Shown: positions 28,212 through 35,965 of the stretch, piece by piece
How positions within the stretch are numbered: position 1 is the stretch's first letter
How the letters are laid out: each line of letters opens with the position of its first letter
Origin: Candidatus Woesearchaeota archaeon
Lineage (GTDB): Archaea; Nanobdellota; Nanobdellia; Woesearchaeales; JABGUJ01
DNA length: 64,000 bases
Reading direction: 5' to 3'
NCBI GenBank assembly: GCA_018646625.1
Contig: JABGUJ010000001.1
Coordinates: 317,534-381,533, forward strand
Program-made: the position numbers and the translations under genes
Notes under the pieces: model-generated
The model's input: the letters and a program-made list of their open reading frames with translations, nothing else
Told to the model about the DNA's origin: nothing
The model's database searches: none

Positions 28212-28895
28212 GTGAAGATATCTAACCAAGTAATTGAAGACGTTGTGAGAGAAGTCTCGGGAGATAATGTAATTCCTTTGGTAAAACTTCTAAAAAACAA
28301 GACCAATGTTTCAGAGTTCGTTTTAGCAGAAAAACTTGAAATCGAAATAAACTCAGTAAGAAACATGCTTTACAGATTATATCAAGCAAACTTAGTTTCA
28401 TTCATTCGAAGAAAAGACAAAAAGAAAGGCTGGTACATATATTACTGGACATTTAATGCTAAACGAATCAAATATCTTCTTATTGACATTTACAAAAAGA
28501 GAGTTGAAAGACTAACTGATAAATTAAAACTTGAAGAAGGTCATCAATTTTTTATTTGCCCTAACAAGTGTGTCAGAATGGAGTTCGAGAACGCAACAGA
28601 TTTTGAATTCAAGTGTCCTGAGTGCGGAGAGTTAATGTTGTTACATGACAATTCTGATAAGATAACTGAATTGAAAAAAGATATCATAGAACACGAAGCT
28701 AAACTAAAAAACGCACTACCTAAAGAGAAAAAGGTTATAGTAAAAAAAGAAAAAGTTGAACCTAAAAAGAAGGTAGTGAAAAAGAAAGTTGTTAAGAAAA
28801 AAGTAGTGAAAAAGAAAGTTGTTAAAAAAAAGGTAGTTAAGAAAAAAGTAGTGAAAAAGAAAGTTGTTAAAAAGAAGAAAACAGCTAAAAAATAA
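28212..28895 (+). CDS. tfe: Transcription factor E (TFE alpha) with lysine-valine repeat tail
   Basis: 227 residues starting at GTG 28212 after Shine-Dalgarno AGGGAG. Residues 1-100 are the extended winged helix (VIPLVKLLKNKTNVSEFVLA, RLYQANLVSFIRR). A zinc ribbon with C-P-N-K-C and C-P-E-C follows, then a helix. TFE helps TBP and TFB open promoter DNA. The last 50 residues, absent from usual TFE, are seven KKKVV units and a Lys-rich end, a strongly basic tail that could bind DNA or RNA. Confidence 0.93.
   Translation: MKISNQVIEDVVREVSGDNVIPLVKLLKNKTNVSEFVLAEKLEIEINSVRNMLYRLYQANLVSFIRRKDKKKGWYIYYWTFNAKRIKYLLIDIYKKRVERLTDKLKLEEGHQFFICPNKCVRMEFENATDFEFKCPECGELMLLHDNSDKITELKKDIIEHEAKLKNALPKEKKVIVKKEKVEPKKKVVKKKVVKKKVVKKKVVKKKVVKKKVVKKKVVKKKKTAKK
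28764..28868 (+). repeat. Coding tandem repeat, 15-nt unit (KKKVV x7)
   Basis: Seven consecutive 15-nt units encode KKKVV at the end of tfe. The units vary at third positions and also at V codons (GTA, GTG, GTT) but keep the frame, so the repeat expands by whole codons. Confidence 0.85.
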
Positions 28896-28897
28896 TT

Positions 28898-29803
28898 CTA
28901 ATTAAACATCCAAGGATATGCTCTTCTTAATTCTTCAATAAACACAGACGATTTATAGATGCCTAGTTCAGAGATTATTCCGGTGATTAAAACAGAATCC
29001 ACCGACTCAAACGCATAATTATTAATTCCGATTCCTTTGGATGGTTTATCCCATACTTCTTTCCTATGCCTCATTTCGATTTTCTCATCAAAACCAAACA
29101 ACGTCTTGGGATCAAATTTCCATGAGTTGGTACAACAATAAAAAGGAACATCAAAATTAGTACAAATCTGTGCAGCCAACTCGGAACCAATTTTATTGAT
29201 AACTTTACCTTCCGTAGAAACCGCATCAGCACCAATCAAAGCAAGATCTGCTTTACGCAATGCAAGCCGCATAGCACTATCAACATACAAAGTCACAGGA
29301 ATCCCTGCTGCGGCCAACTCAGTTGCAGTTTTTCTACCCTGAAACAACGGTCGCGTCTCCGTATTATGAACTTCAAATCTTTTACCTTGCCTTTTTGCTT
29401 CTAATAAAATCTTAACAACAGTTGAAGAATGACAATGTGTATAGATTACCATTCCGTTCTTAATCTTATTCGCTCCAAATTCAATTATTTTCTTATTCGA
29501 ATCAGCGAAATCCTTTAGAACTCCATTAACTCTTTCAATCAACGTTCTGACAATATCAGATTCCTTATGTTTAGGTAAGTGAGCAAAGATATATTCCAAC
29601 GCATTCCTCATACAAGGTTCTGTAGGCCGCGTAGCAAACAATTCATCCTTTGCAGCATGCAACTCTTTCAACAAATCTTTAGAAGTTTTAGCTTTCGATT
29701 CATCAACAACACAAACTAAAGACTTAACTGCCTCTTTAGCCACATTCTCTGCCCCTTGAATCTTGAGAGAGATAATATCATTAACTATTTGTTTATAACC
29801 CAT
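28898..29803 (-). CDS. Ribose-1,5-bisphosphate isomerase / eIF2B-alpha-like protein
   Basis: 301 residues of the eIF2B alpha/beta/delta - R15P isomerase superfamily. The C-terminal Rossmann-like half has THCHSS (candidate catalytic Cys), NTETRPLFQGRKTA, DSAMRLALRKADLALIGADAV (candidate catalytic Asp) and GSELAAQICTNFDVPFY. The archaeal members convert ribose-1,5-bisphosphate to ribulose-1,5-bisphosphate in the AMP salvage route that feeds form III RuBisCO. Neither AMP phosphorylase nor RuBisCO is in this window. The alternative is a translation-factor-like aIF2B. Convergent with tfe. Confidence 0.85.
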   Translation of the reverse strand: MGYKQIVNDIISLKIQGAENVAKEAVKSLVCVVDESKAKTSKDLLKELHAAKDELFATRPTEPCMRNALEYIFAHLPKHKESDIVRTLIERVNGVLKDFADSNKKIIEFGANKIKNGMVIYTHCHSSTVVKILLEAKRQGKRFEVHNTETRPLFQGRKTATELAAAGIPVTLYVDSAMRLALRKADLALIGADAVSTEGKVINKIGSELAAQICTNFDVPFYCCTNSWKFDPKTLFGFDEKIEMRHRKEVWDKPSKGIGINNYAFESVDSVLITGIISELGIYKSSVFIEELRRAYPWMFN

Positions 29804-29842
29804 AATAAAAACACTCCGAAAGAGCTATTTAAATATTTATCA

Positions 29843-30490
29843 CTACTTCTTAATCTTCAAATAATCCAACTCAGGTTTAAAGACATATGCGAGATGTTCA
29901 TCAAAATATCCACAACGAAAATGTTCTAAGGGAATTCCTGTTCGCTTACTAAGCATCAATGCATAAAAGTAAATTTGCGTGGTCGCATATTTTTCCTTGT
30001 GTGCTTTAGGTTTAAAGTCCCAAATCCATATATCTCCGTTCTCTACACAGAGTGCATCTATATGTCCACTTAATGGACCAACATCTTCAAAAAAATCTCC
30101 AAATTTACATCCAGACATTGCTTCTAATTCTTCAGGCATTATCCAAATAGGTACTTCAACTGCCAAAGTATTATCATCCATCTCCAACATAGTAACTTGA
30201 ACATTAGAATGCGCTGTTTTGTACCTACCAACATCTAATCCAATCTGTGCCATCGCAGAAATTTCATGCCCTTTGATAACTTTAATATCGTCTTCAGGTA
30301 TATCTAAATTAAACCGTAAGGCGGATGATCTTGGGCCTGTAGTGAAATGAACGTCGGGACAATCTCGAAACATCTCATCCAAAAATAACCTTAAAGAATT
30401 ATAATTCTCAATACAAAGATTATCAATCTTTTGCGAATGCAGACGATAATGATAGAACCAACCGTGTTTAAAAGAAGTATGCCTAATCAT
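29843..30490 (-). CDS. PD-(D/E)XK nuclease-like protein (Cas4/RecB-type core)
   Basis: 215 residues. The C-terminal half has the signature of the PD-(D/E)XK fold: GHIDALCVENGDIWIWDFKP, supplying the Asp and the D-x-K pair, followed by a Gln/Tyr motif (TTQIYFYAL) like the RecB/Cas4 QxxxY. No cysteine cluster typical of Cas4 is present and no CRISPR array is nearby. A TATA box (TTTTATATACC on the minus strand, near 30517) lies about 27 nt before the ATG. Likely a DNA repair nuclease. Confidence 0.75.
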   Translation of the reverse strand: MIRHTSFKHGWFYHYRLHSQKIDNLCIENYNSLRLFLDEMFRDCPDVHFTTGPRSSALRFNLDIPEDDIKVIKGHEISAMAQIGLDVGRYKTAHSNVQVTMLEMDDNTLAVEVPIWIMPEELEAMSGCKFGDFFEDVGPLSGHIDALCVENGDIWIWDFKPKAHKEKYATTQIYFYALMLSKRTGIPLEHFRCGYFDEHLAYVFKPELDYLKIKK

Positions 30491-30523
30491 ATAAAGAAAA
30501 TAGAAAAAAGAAGGTATATAAAA

Positions 30524-30748
30524 TTACCTTTTCTTCCTTTTGCTTCGAAGCATGGACTCAATTTTTCGTTCTTCTTTTTCAATGAGTTCTTCTTCTTTTG
30601 CAATTCTCAAAGTAATTCGTTCGATGTTTTCATCCATCCTTGAAATTCTTCTTTCAAGCAATACCAGAATTCTTAAACTGTATACAATCGCTGCCAATGT
30701 ACCAACGATAACCGCTAATGTTATTCCTTCAAGACCGAGACCAGCCAT
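30524..30748 (-). CDS. Small membrane-anchored coiled-coil protein
   Basis: About 74 residues. One hydrophobic segment (ITLAVIVGTLAAIVYSLRILVLL) is followed by a charged coiled coil ending in a basic RSKRKKR tail. ATG 30748 is preferred over GTG 30757 because Shine-Dalgarno GAGGTG lies 6 nt upstream. No family recognised. It ends 33 nt before the start of the downstream nuclease gene on the same strand. Confidence 0.65.
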   Translation of the reverse strand: MAGLGLEGITLAVIVGTLAAIVYSLRILVLLERRISRMDENIERITLRIAKEEELIEKEERKIESMLRSKRKKR

Positions 30749-30855
30749 GACATTCACCTCTTTGATTCATTCTAGATTATAAACATCTAGTATACCAACT
30801 TTCAGGTTTCTCTTATATAAAAAGCTTACCTTTTAATAATACAGAAATTAAGGAG

Positions 30856-31755
30856 TTAGAGCCTTATTTTCATGAAATCTTCACCAGCTACAACATTATC
30901 AAAAACAGTTCTTGCATCTTCAATTAATGGCAAAGGTTCTTTGTAACGTTGAGAAAAATGATTCAAAACTAATTTCTTTGCCCCTGCTTGATTTGCCAAC
31001 AAACCAGCTTGTTGCGCGGTCATATGCTTATAGCCTTCAGCTTTGTCTAGTTTACTACTTTCATAAGTTGCTTCACAAACTACAACATCCGCATTCTCTG
31101 CTAAATCAACAGCGCTCGGACAAAATTCAGTATCTGCAACATAAGTAAACTTCTTACCTTCAACAATATAAGTAGCTTTTTCAACGTCTATCTCAGTTCC
31201 CTTGTAAGTAATAGATTCTCCTTTAGACAGCTTTTTCAAATGCGGACCATCGGGCACATTCATTTTCTTCATATGCGCAGTATCAATTCTTCTTCTATCT
31301 TTACTCACAAAACTATATCCGATGCATGGTAAACCATGTTCTAATGGGGCACACTCTAGATAGTAATCTTCATTTTCATAAAACATTTCGACGCCTTTAG
31401 GATCTAATTCGTACACTCTAATATCCATTTTAGAACTAAAAATTGTTGCTTTCATCAAATGTTCAATTCTCATCTTAGTATCTCTTGGACCCCAAATATC
31501 AATTCTAGGATTTTCTTCGCTATTTGATTTTGTTTGCATTAATCCAAGTAAACCTGAAACATGATCTCCATGCCAATGAGTAATTAGAATTTTAGTTACC
31601 GCAGTACGTTTAATACCTGTAATATTCATCTGCCTCTGAGTACCTTCACCACAGTCAAACAAAAGTCCTTCGGACTTATATTGCAAGAAAATACCCGCAA
31701 CATTTCTTTCCTTTGTCGGCACCATACAAGAAGTACCCAATAATGTAATTTGCAT
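30856..31755 (-). CDS. rnz: Ribonuclease Z (tRNA 3' endonuclease)
   Basis: About 299 residues from ATG 31755, which reads MQITLLGTSCMVPTKERN, the usual RNase Z start. The metallo-beta-lactamase motif HWHGDH sits at residues 60-65, and further ligands are in VADTEF and the HFSQRY motif near the C-terminus. It cuts tRNA precursors at the discriminator base. A GTG at 31767 is in frame, but AGGTG lies 9 nt before ATG 31755 and supports the shorter start. Divergent from endA with a perfect palindrome between them. Confidence 0.93.
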   Translation of the reverse strand: MQITLLGTSCMVPTKERNVAGIFLQYKSEGLLFDCGEGTQRQMNITGIKRTAVTKILITHWHGDHVSGLLGLMQTKSNSEENPRIDIWGPRDTKMRIEHLMKATIFSSKMDIRVYELDPKGVEMFYENEDYYLECAPLEHGLPCIGYSFVSKDRRRIDTAHMKKMNVPDGPHLKKLSKGESITYKGTEIDVEKATYIVEGKKFTYVADTEFCPSAVDLAENADVVVCEATYESSKLDKAEGYKHMTAQQAGLLANQAGAKKLVLNHFSQRYKEPLPLIEDARTVFDNVVAGEDFMKIRL

Positions 31756-31813
31756 AGATCTATTCACCTAGAGTTGCATTATTAATAGTTACGGTTTCAA
31801 CCGCCAACAAAGG

Positions 31814-31835
31814 TTATTTTCCATATGGAAAATAA
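31814..31835. promoter_or_regulatory. Perfect 22-bp palindrome between rnz and endA
   Basis: The arm TTATTTTCCAT (31814-31824) is followed directly by its exact reverse complement (31825-31835). It lies roughly midway between the two divergent genes, 58 bp from each start codon, and could be an operator for a dimeric regulator. It resembles an origin recognition box dyad but lacks the G-run. Confidence 0.5.
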
Positions 31836-31893
31836 ATAACCAACACATCTAACTATATAAACATTTAAAAAAGAGACAAAGAACAGAGAAACC

Positions 31894-32427
31894 ATGGTAA
31901 AAAAAGAATTAATCAAAGCCAGCTTAATGGAAGATAAAGTGCTCTGTGAAAATTGTGATGAAGCAAGAGAACTTTACAACATAAGCAGATTTGGAGAAAT
32001 AAAAAGAAAAAAGCTGGAGTTATCTTTGATTGAAGCATTTTACCTAATGGAAAAAGAAAAGATCGTAGTGCTTGATGGAAGAAACAAACCTATGAGCCAC
32101 GAATCTTATATGAAAAAAGCAAAAAAGCGAGAACCAAATTTCTGGATTAGATATTCTGTTTTTAGCGATTTTAGGGATCGTGGTTACATCATCAAAACTG
32201 CTTTGAAATTTGGAGCAGACTTCAGAGTATATGATAGAGGTGTAAAGCCTGGAGAAGATCACGCTAAATGGGTTGTATTTCCGGTAAGTGAGGGTAACAC
32301 CCTAACATGGCATGAATTCTCAGCAAAAAATAGAGTGGCACACTCAACAAAAAAAAGACTTCTTTTAGGAATTGTGGATGCAGAAGGCGACGTAGTCTAC
32401 TACGAAACTCGTTGGATTCGACCTTGA
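31894..32427 (+). CDS. endA: tRNA-splicing endonuclease
   Basis: 177 residues, the short homotetramer-type subunit. The catalytic triad is Tyr113 (VYDRG), His123 (GEDHAKW) and Lys153 or Lys154 (HSTKKRLLL). It cuts bulge-helix-bulge introns from tRNA and rRNA precursors. The tRNA-Trp at 43359-43511 in this window carries such an intron. The TATA-like ACTATATAAAC near 31856 precedes it by 38 nt. Confidence 0.95.
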   Translation: MVKKELIKASLMEDKVLCENCDEARELYNISRFGEIKRKKLELSLIEAFYLMEKEKIVVLDGRNKPMSHESYMKKAKKREPNFWIRYSVFSDFRDRGYIIKTALKFGADFRVYDRGVKPGEDHAKWVVFPVSEGNTLTWHEFSAKNRVAHSTKKRLLLGIVDAEGDVVYYETRWIRP

Positions 32428-32473
32428 GTCAACTTCCAAAAATATATAAACTCCTACAAATAAATTATTAGCT

Positions 32474-33409
32474 ATGGACATTGCCAACTTTGCCAAAATT
32501 GCACAAGACAAAGGCAAGTTTCTACAATTCATTGAATCTCGAGGACCCATTCTACCTGTAGATCTGGCCAAAGCCATGAAAATAGACTCAATGTTTGCAG
32601 GCGCAATTCTTTCTGAACTCCTATCCAACAAACAAATTAAAATCTCAACTGCAAAGATAGGCGGATCTCCCGTATACTATACCAAAGGCCAAGAATCAAA
32701 ATTAGAAATTCTCTATGATCACTTACCAGAAAAAGTGAGAAGAACCTATGATATTTTGAAAGAGAGTAAAATATTGAAAGATAAAGAAATGGGGCCTGTA
32801 GAAAGAACTGCACTAAGAGAGCTAAAAGATTTTGCAATAATGCTAAACGTTACGGCGGGGGAAGAACAACTAGTATTCTGGAAATGGCACCTATTGGCCG
32901 ATGAAGAGGCTGCAACAATCATAAAGAAAAAGCTGGGTTTAGTTAAAGAGAAAAAAGAGCCACCGAAGCCAATCAAAGAAGAAAAGATCGAACCCCCTAA
33001 ACCAATACCTGAACCAAAAAAACCAGAAATCAAAAAACCAGTACCCAAAATAGAAAAACAAAAACAACTATCTCCAACAGAAAGTACAATTACAGAAACT
33101 GATGACTTTCTAAACATAATTAACTCATATTTCAAAAACAACAATATCGCAGTTCACAGCACAGAAGTCATTAGAAAAAATTCAGATGTCGAATTAGTTA
33201 TAGAAATACCAAGCGTTTTTGGAGAACTACAATATTTCTGTAAAGCCAAGAATAAAAAGAAATGCAATGATGGTGATTTAAGTTCGGCATTCATCAGATC
33301 TCAAAGCCTCAAACTCCCAATTATTTTTCTCACAACTGGTGAGATTACAAAAAGAGCTCAAGAAATGCTTGAAAAAGAATTCAAAGGCATGACTTTGAAA
33401 AAGCTCTAA
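32474..33409 (+). CDS. Winged-helix protein with Mrr/PD-(D/E)XK-like C-terminal domain
   Basis: 311 residues. The first 150 residues contain helix-rich segments with a winged-helix look (GPILPVDLAKAMKIDSMFAG, SELLSNKQI). A Pro/Lys/Glu linker follows (about 155-205). The last 105 residues (DVELVIEIPSVFGELQYFCKAK, then LPIIFLTTGEIT) resemble the restriction-endonuclease-like fold with E and K residues in place, as in Mrr-type nucleases. Proteins of this architecture are found in archaea without a proven function. 46 nt after endA. Confidence 0.65.
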   Translation: MDIANFAKIAQDKGKFLQFIESRGPILPVDLAKAMKIDSMFAGAILSELLSNKQIKISTAKIGGSPVYYTKGQESKLEILYDHLPEKVRRTYDILKESKILKDKEMGPVERTALRELKDFAIMLNVTAGEEQLVFWKWHLLADEEAATIIKKKLGLVKEKKEPPKPIKEEKIEPPKPIPEPKKPEIKKPVPKIEKQKQLSPTESTITETDDFLNIINSYFKNNNIAVHSTEVIRKNSDVELVIEIPSVFGELQYFCKAKNKKKCNDGDLSSAFIRSQSLKLPIIFLTTGEITKRAQEMLEKEFKGMTLKKL

Positions 33410-33429
33410 AATAGAAAAGTATTTATAGT

Positions 33430-33467
33430 CTCCCTCGTCGATAAATTCACTAAAAAATAGAGGGAGG
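33430..33467 (+). promoter_or_regulatory. Inverted repeat covering the Shine-Dalgarno of the lipoprotein pair
   Basis: CTCCCTC (33430-33436) is complementary to GAGGGAG (33460-33466), which is part of the Shine-Dalgarno AGGGAGG before ATG 33478. If transcription starts upstream of 33430, the hairpin could hide the ribosome binding site. The TATA-like TATTTATAG at 33420-33428 would instead put the start near 33449 and leave out the left arm, in which case the repeat may act as DNA. Confidence 0.35.
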
Positions 33468-33477
33468 AACGAAGTCT

Positions 33478-34194
33478 ATGAAATCAAATATTGTTAGCGC
33501 ATTAAGTATATTAGTTGTACTTTTATCCATTTTAGGTTGTGCAGAGGTTCAACAAACTATTGAAGAACCCGCACAAGAACCAGTTATTGAAACATCAGAG
33601 CCGGTTATCATTGAAGAAAAACAACAAATAACAGTAACACCCGTTGATGAAGATACTTCTGTCATCATTACCAAACCCGAAGAGGAACTAGAACCAGAAG
33701 TAAACATCACCACACCAAGTAATGAAACAGTAGAAGAGTATACTTTAAGCCAAGAAGAAATAGAAAAACTAGGAAACCATAAACTAGGAGAGGAAAGATC
33801 TGTTATTGCTAGCGGATTCAGAAAGATGAAACTTGGCGAAACGTACGTTTTCGGAATAAAAGTAAGAAACGTATACCACTACGATTCAAATTTTAGTTTA
33901 AGACTAGAATCATACACAACTGAACAAAAAGAAGGAATGAGCTTCAGCGAAGTACATTATTCGAAAAACGTAGAAAGATGGTTTAAAAACGACGAATTTA
34001 AAAACTTCAAAGTGGAAAAGAACTCTGAAGTATTAATTCCTATAGCGATTGAAGTTGGATCAACACTAAAGCCTGAAGAACCCGTTAAAGACGGTACAAG
34101 GGTAACATACAACTTTGAACTTGTTATTGTTGATGAAAACTCAAAACCAATAGAAACCTACAGCTACGAAACAATTGTTATAAGAGTTGTTTAA
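33478..34194 (+). CDS. Lipoprotein, first of a second paralogous pair
   Basis: 238 residues. Signal peptide with lipobox LSILGC. Residues about 20-85 are an acidic Pro/Glu/Thr-rich spacer. The remaining 150 residues form a beta domain shared with the next gene: FRKMKLGETYVFGIKVRN, a central WFKNDEFKNFKV and a final IVIRVV. Likely an exposed lipoprotein with a stalk and a globular head. The next gene starts 12 nt after the stop. Function unknown. Confidence 0.8.
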   Translation: MKSNIVSALSILVVLLSILGCAEVQQTIEEPAQEPVIETSEPVIIEEKQQITVTPVDEDTSVIITKPEEELEPEVNITTPSNETVEEYTLSQEEIEKLGNHKLGEERSVIASGFRKMKLGETYVFGIKVRNVYHYDSNFSLRLESYTTEQKEGMSFSEVHYSKNVERWFKNDEFKNFKVEKNSEVLIPIAIEVGSTLKPEEPVKDGTRVTYNFELVIVDENSKPIETYSYETIVIRVV

Positions 34195-34206
34195 AGGGGG
34201 TTAAAA

Positions 34207-34872
34207 ATGAAAAAACTAATAGCATTATTTGCAATTCTCGCAGTCTGCATATTTTTAACAGCATGCGGTGAATCCACAGTTCAACCTACTAAAACAATAG
34301 AAAGCACTCCTGATGCAGAAGTAGTAGCAGAGCCAGAAGTTGAACCAGAACCTGTTGTTGAAGAACCGGAGATAGTAGAAGAACCTGAAGCAGTTCCAGA
34401 AGTGAGTGAAGTTCCAACAGAACTAACTGACTTGGAAATTGAGGCTGCAAGAAGCTCTATAAAAGGCGCTACAAGAGCAAAAGTCTATCCTGCATTCAAA
34501 AATCTGAAAGTTGGAGAAACAGGAATCTTTGGATTGGCAATAAAAAACACCAAACCAAAAGCCTACCAATACACGATAGAAATAAGAGATGTTTCTCTTG
34601 AAGAAAAAATTGGTTCCGGCAGTTATCAAAGAATAAATGATGACATAGACATAACTAGCTGGTTAGATGAAAATTACTTAAGCAACTTTGAAATTGCTGC
34701 AAACGAAGTAGGAGTCCTTCAATTAACCATTACTGCTAAAGATATGGTTAAAGCAGACTTAGAAACTAGACCTGGAATGAGAATAAAACTCTTCATAGAC
34801 GTTTTTGAGTACGACGGAGGCTTTACAGAACAAGCAGGCAAAGCAGAGCTTGATATTAGGGTTGTAGAATAA
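34207..34872 (+). CDS. Lipoprotein, second of the pair
   Basis: 221 residues. Signal peptide with lipobox ILTAC (IFLTACGES). An acidic spacer rich in Glu, Pro and Val follows, then a head domain matching that of the previous protein: FKNLKVGETGIFGLAIKN, SWLDENYLSNFEI and a terminal LDIRVV. AGGGGG lies 6 nt before the ATG (an exceptionally strong Shine-Dalgarno). T-rich sequence after the stop (CTTCTTTTTCTATTTTTC) probably terminates the pair. Confidence 0.8.
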   Translation: MKKLIALFAILAVCIFLTACGESTVQPTKTIESTPDAEVVAEPEVEPEPVVEEPEIVEEPEAVPEVSEVPTELTDLEIEAARSSIKGATRAKVYPAFKNLKVGETGIFGLAIKNTKPKAYQYTIEIRDVSLEEKIGSGSYQRINDDIDITSWLDENYLSNFEIAANEVGVLQLTITAKDMVKADLETRPGMRIKLFIDVFEYDGGFTEQAGKAELDIRVVE

Positions 34873-34929
34873 ACCCTTCTTTTTCTATTTTTCACTAATT
34901 TTATAAATAAACCTTTCAAAAGATAACAT

Positions 34930-35964
34930 ATGGGAGTACAAATAACGAACCTTCTAACAAGCAGAGATACTTCAATAGATGAACTTGCAGGAAAAACATT
35001 CGCAGTAGACTCATACAACATGCTATATCAATTTCTAACTACTTTGAGAACATATGATGGATCTCCGCTAAGAGACTCAAAAGGAAACATCACATCACAC
35101 ATATCTGGACTATTTAGCAGAACAATTAGCTTCATGAGCAAAGGACTAAAGTTAGCGTTCGTGTTTGATGGTGAAGCCCCAGTACTAAAGCAAAAAGAAC
35201 GAGAAAGAAGAGCTGAAATAAAAAAAGCCGCCGAAGCACAATATGAAATTGCTAAAGAACGTAAAGATGTTGAAGGTATGAAAAAGTTTGCGGGCAGAAC
35301 TGCAAGATTAACAAAAGAAATGGTTGATGAGACAAAAGAACTTCTTGAAGCGTTTGGTCTTCCTGTTATTCAAGCACCATCAGAAGGTGAAGCTCAAGCT
35401 GCACGCATGTGCAGTAATGGAGATGTTTACGCACTTATCTCTCAAGATACTGATTGTTTAGCATTCGGCACTCCAAGAATGGTGAAAAATTTATCTGTTA
35501 GTCAAAGAAAAAAGATGAACAGCAAACTAAGTTATGAATCCGTAAAACCTCAATTATTAGAACTAGAAGTTAATCTAAAAAACCTTGAATTAACTAGAGA
35601 TCAACTTATCGCATTAATGATGTTAGTAGGTACTGATTTTAATATTGGCGGAATAAAAGGAATAGGTCCAAAAAATGGATTAAAACTAGTTAAAGAACAC
35701 AAAGATGACTTTAACACGTTATTCAAAGAAGTGAAATGGTCTGACTTCTTCGACTATGATTGGAATGACGTATTTAATACAATAAAAGACATGCCTGTAA
35801 CTGATGATTACAAGCTTGAGTGGAAACCAATCAATGAAGATAAGATCTACGAAATTCTTCATGAAAGACACGAATTTTCAAAAGAGAGAATCAAACACTC
35901 ATTAGATAAATTAAACAAAATCAAAGACGCACAATCACAAAAAGGTCTTGGAGACTTTATGTAA
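34930..35964 (+). CDS. fen: Flap endonuclease 1
   Basis: 344 residues, standard archaeal FEN1 length. The N domain (VDSYNMLYQF, KLAFVFDGEAP) and I domain (APSEGEAQAARM, SQDTDCLAFG) carry the acidic metal-binding residues. The C-terminal QKGLGDFM is a PCNA-interacting box. It removes 5' flaps and Okazaki primers. A TATA box (TTTTATAAATA near 34905) lies 25 nt before the ATG, indicating a leaderless mRNA. Confidence 0.95.
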   Translation: MGVQITNLLTSRDTSIDELAGKTFAVDSYNMLYQFLTTLRTYDGSPLRDSKGNITSHISGLFSRTISFMSKGLKLAFVFDGEAPVLKQKERERRAEIKKAAEAQYEIAKERKDVEGMKKFAGRTARLTKEMVDETKELLEAFGLPVIQAPSEGEAQAARMCSNGDVYALISQDTDCLAFGTPRMVKNLSVSQRKKMNSKLSYESVKPQLLELEVNLKNLELTRDQLIALMMLVGTDFNIGGIKGIGPKNGLKLVKEHKDDFNTLFKEVKWSDFFDYDWNDVFNTIKDMPVTDDYKLEWKPINEDKIYEILHERHEFSKERIKHSLDKLNKIKDAQSQKGLGDFM

Positions 35965-35965
35965 A

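Noticed and set aside
28764-28868. Tandem repeat as CRISPR
   Set aside because: The unit is 15 nt without spacers and is in frame inside tfe.
29843-30490. The PD-(D/E)XK protein as Cas4 of a CRISPR system
   Set aside because: No Cys cluster for an Fe-S centre, no cas genes and no CRISPR array are in the window.
31814-31835. The palindrome between rnz and endA as another ORB
   Set aside because: The dyad TTTCC...GGAAA is there, but the spacer is one base longer and no G-run follows.
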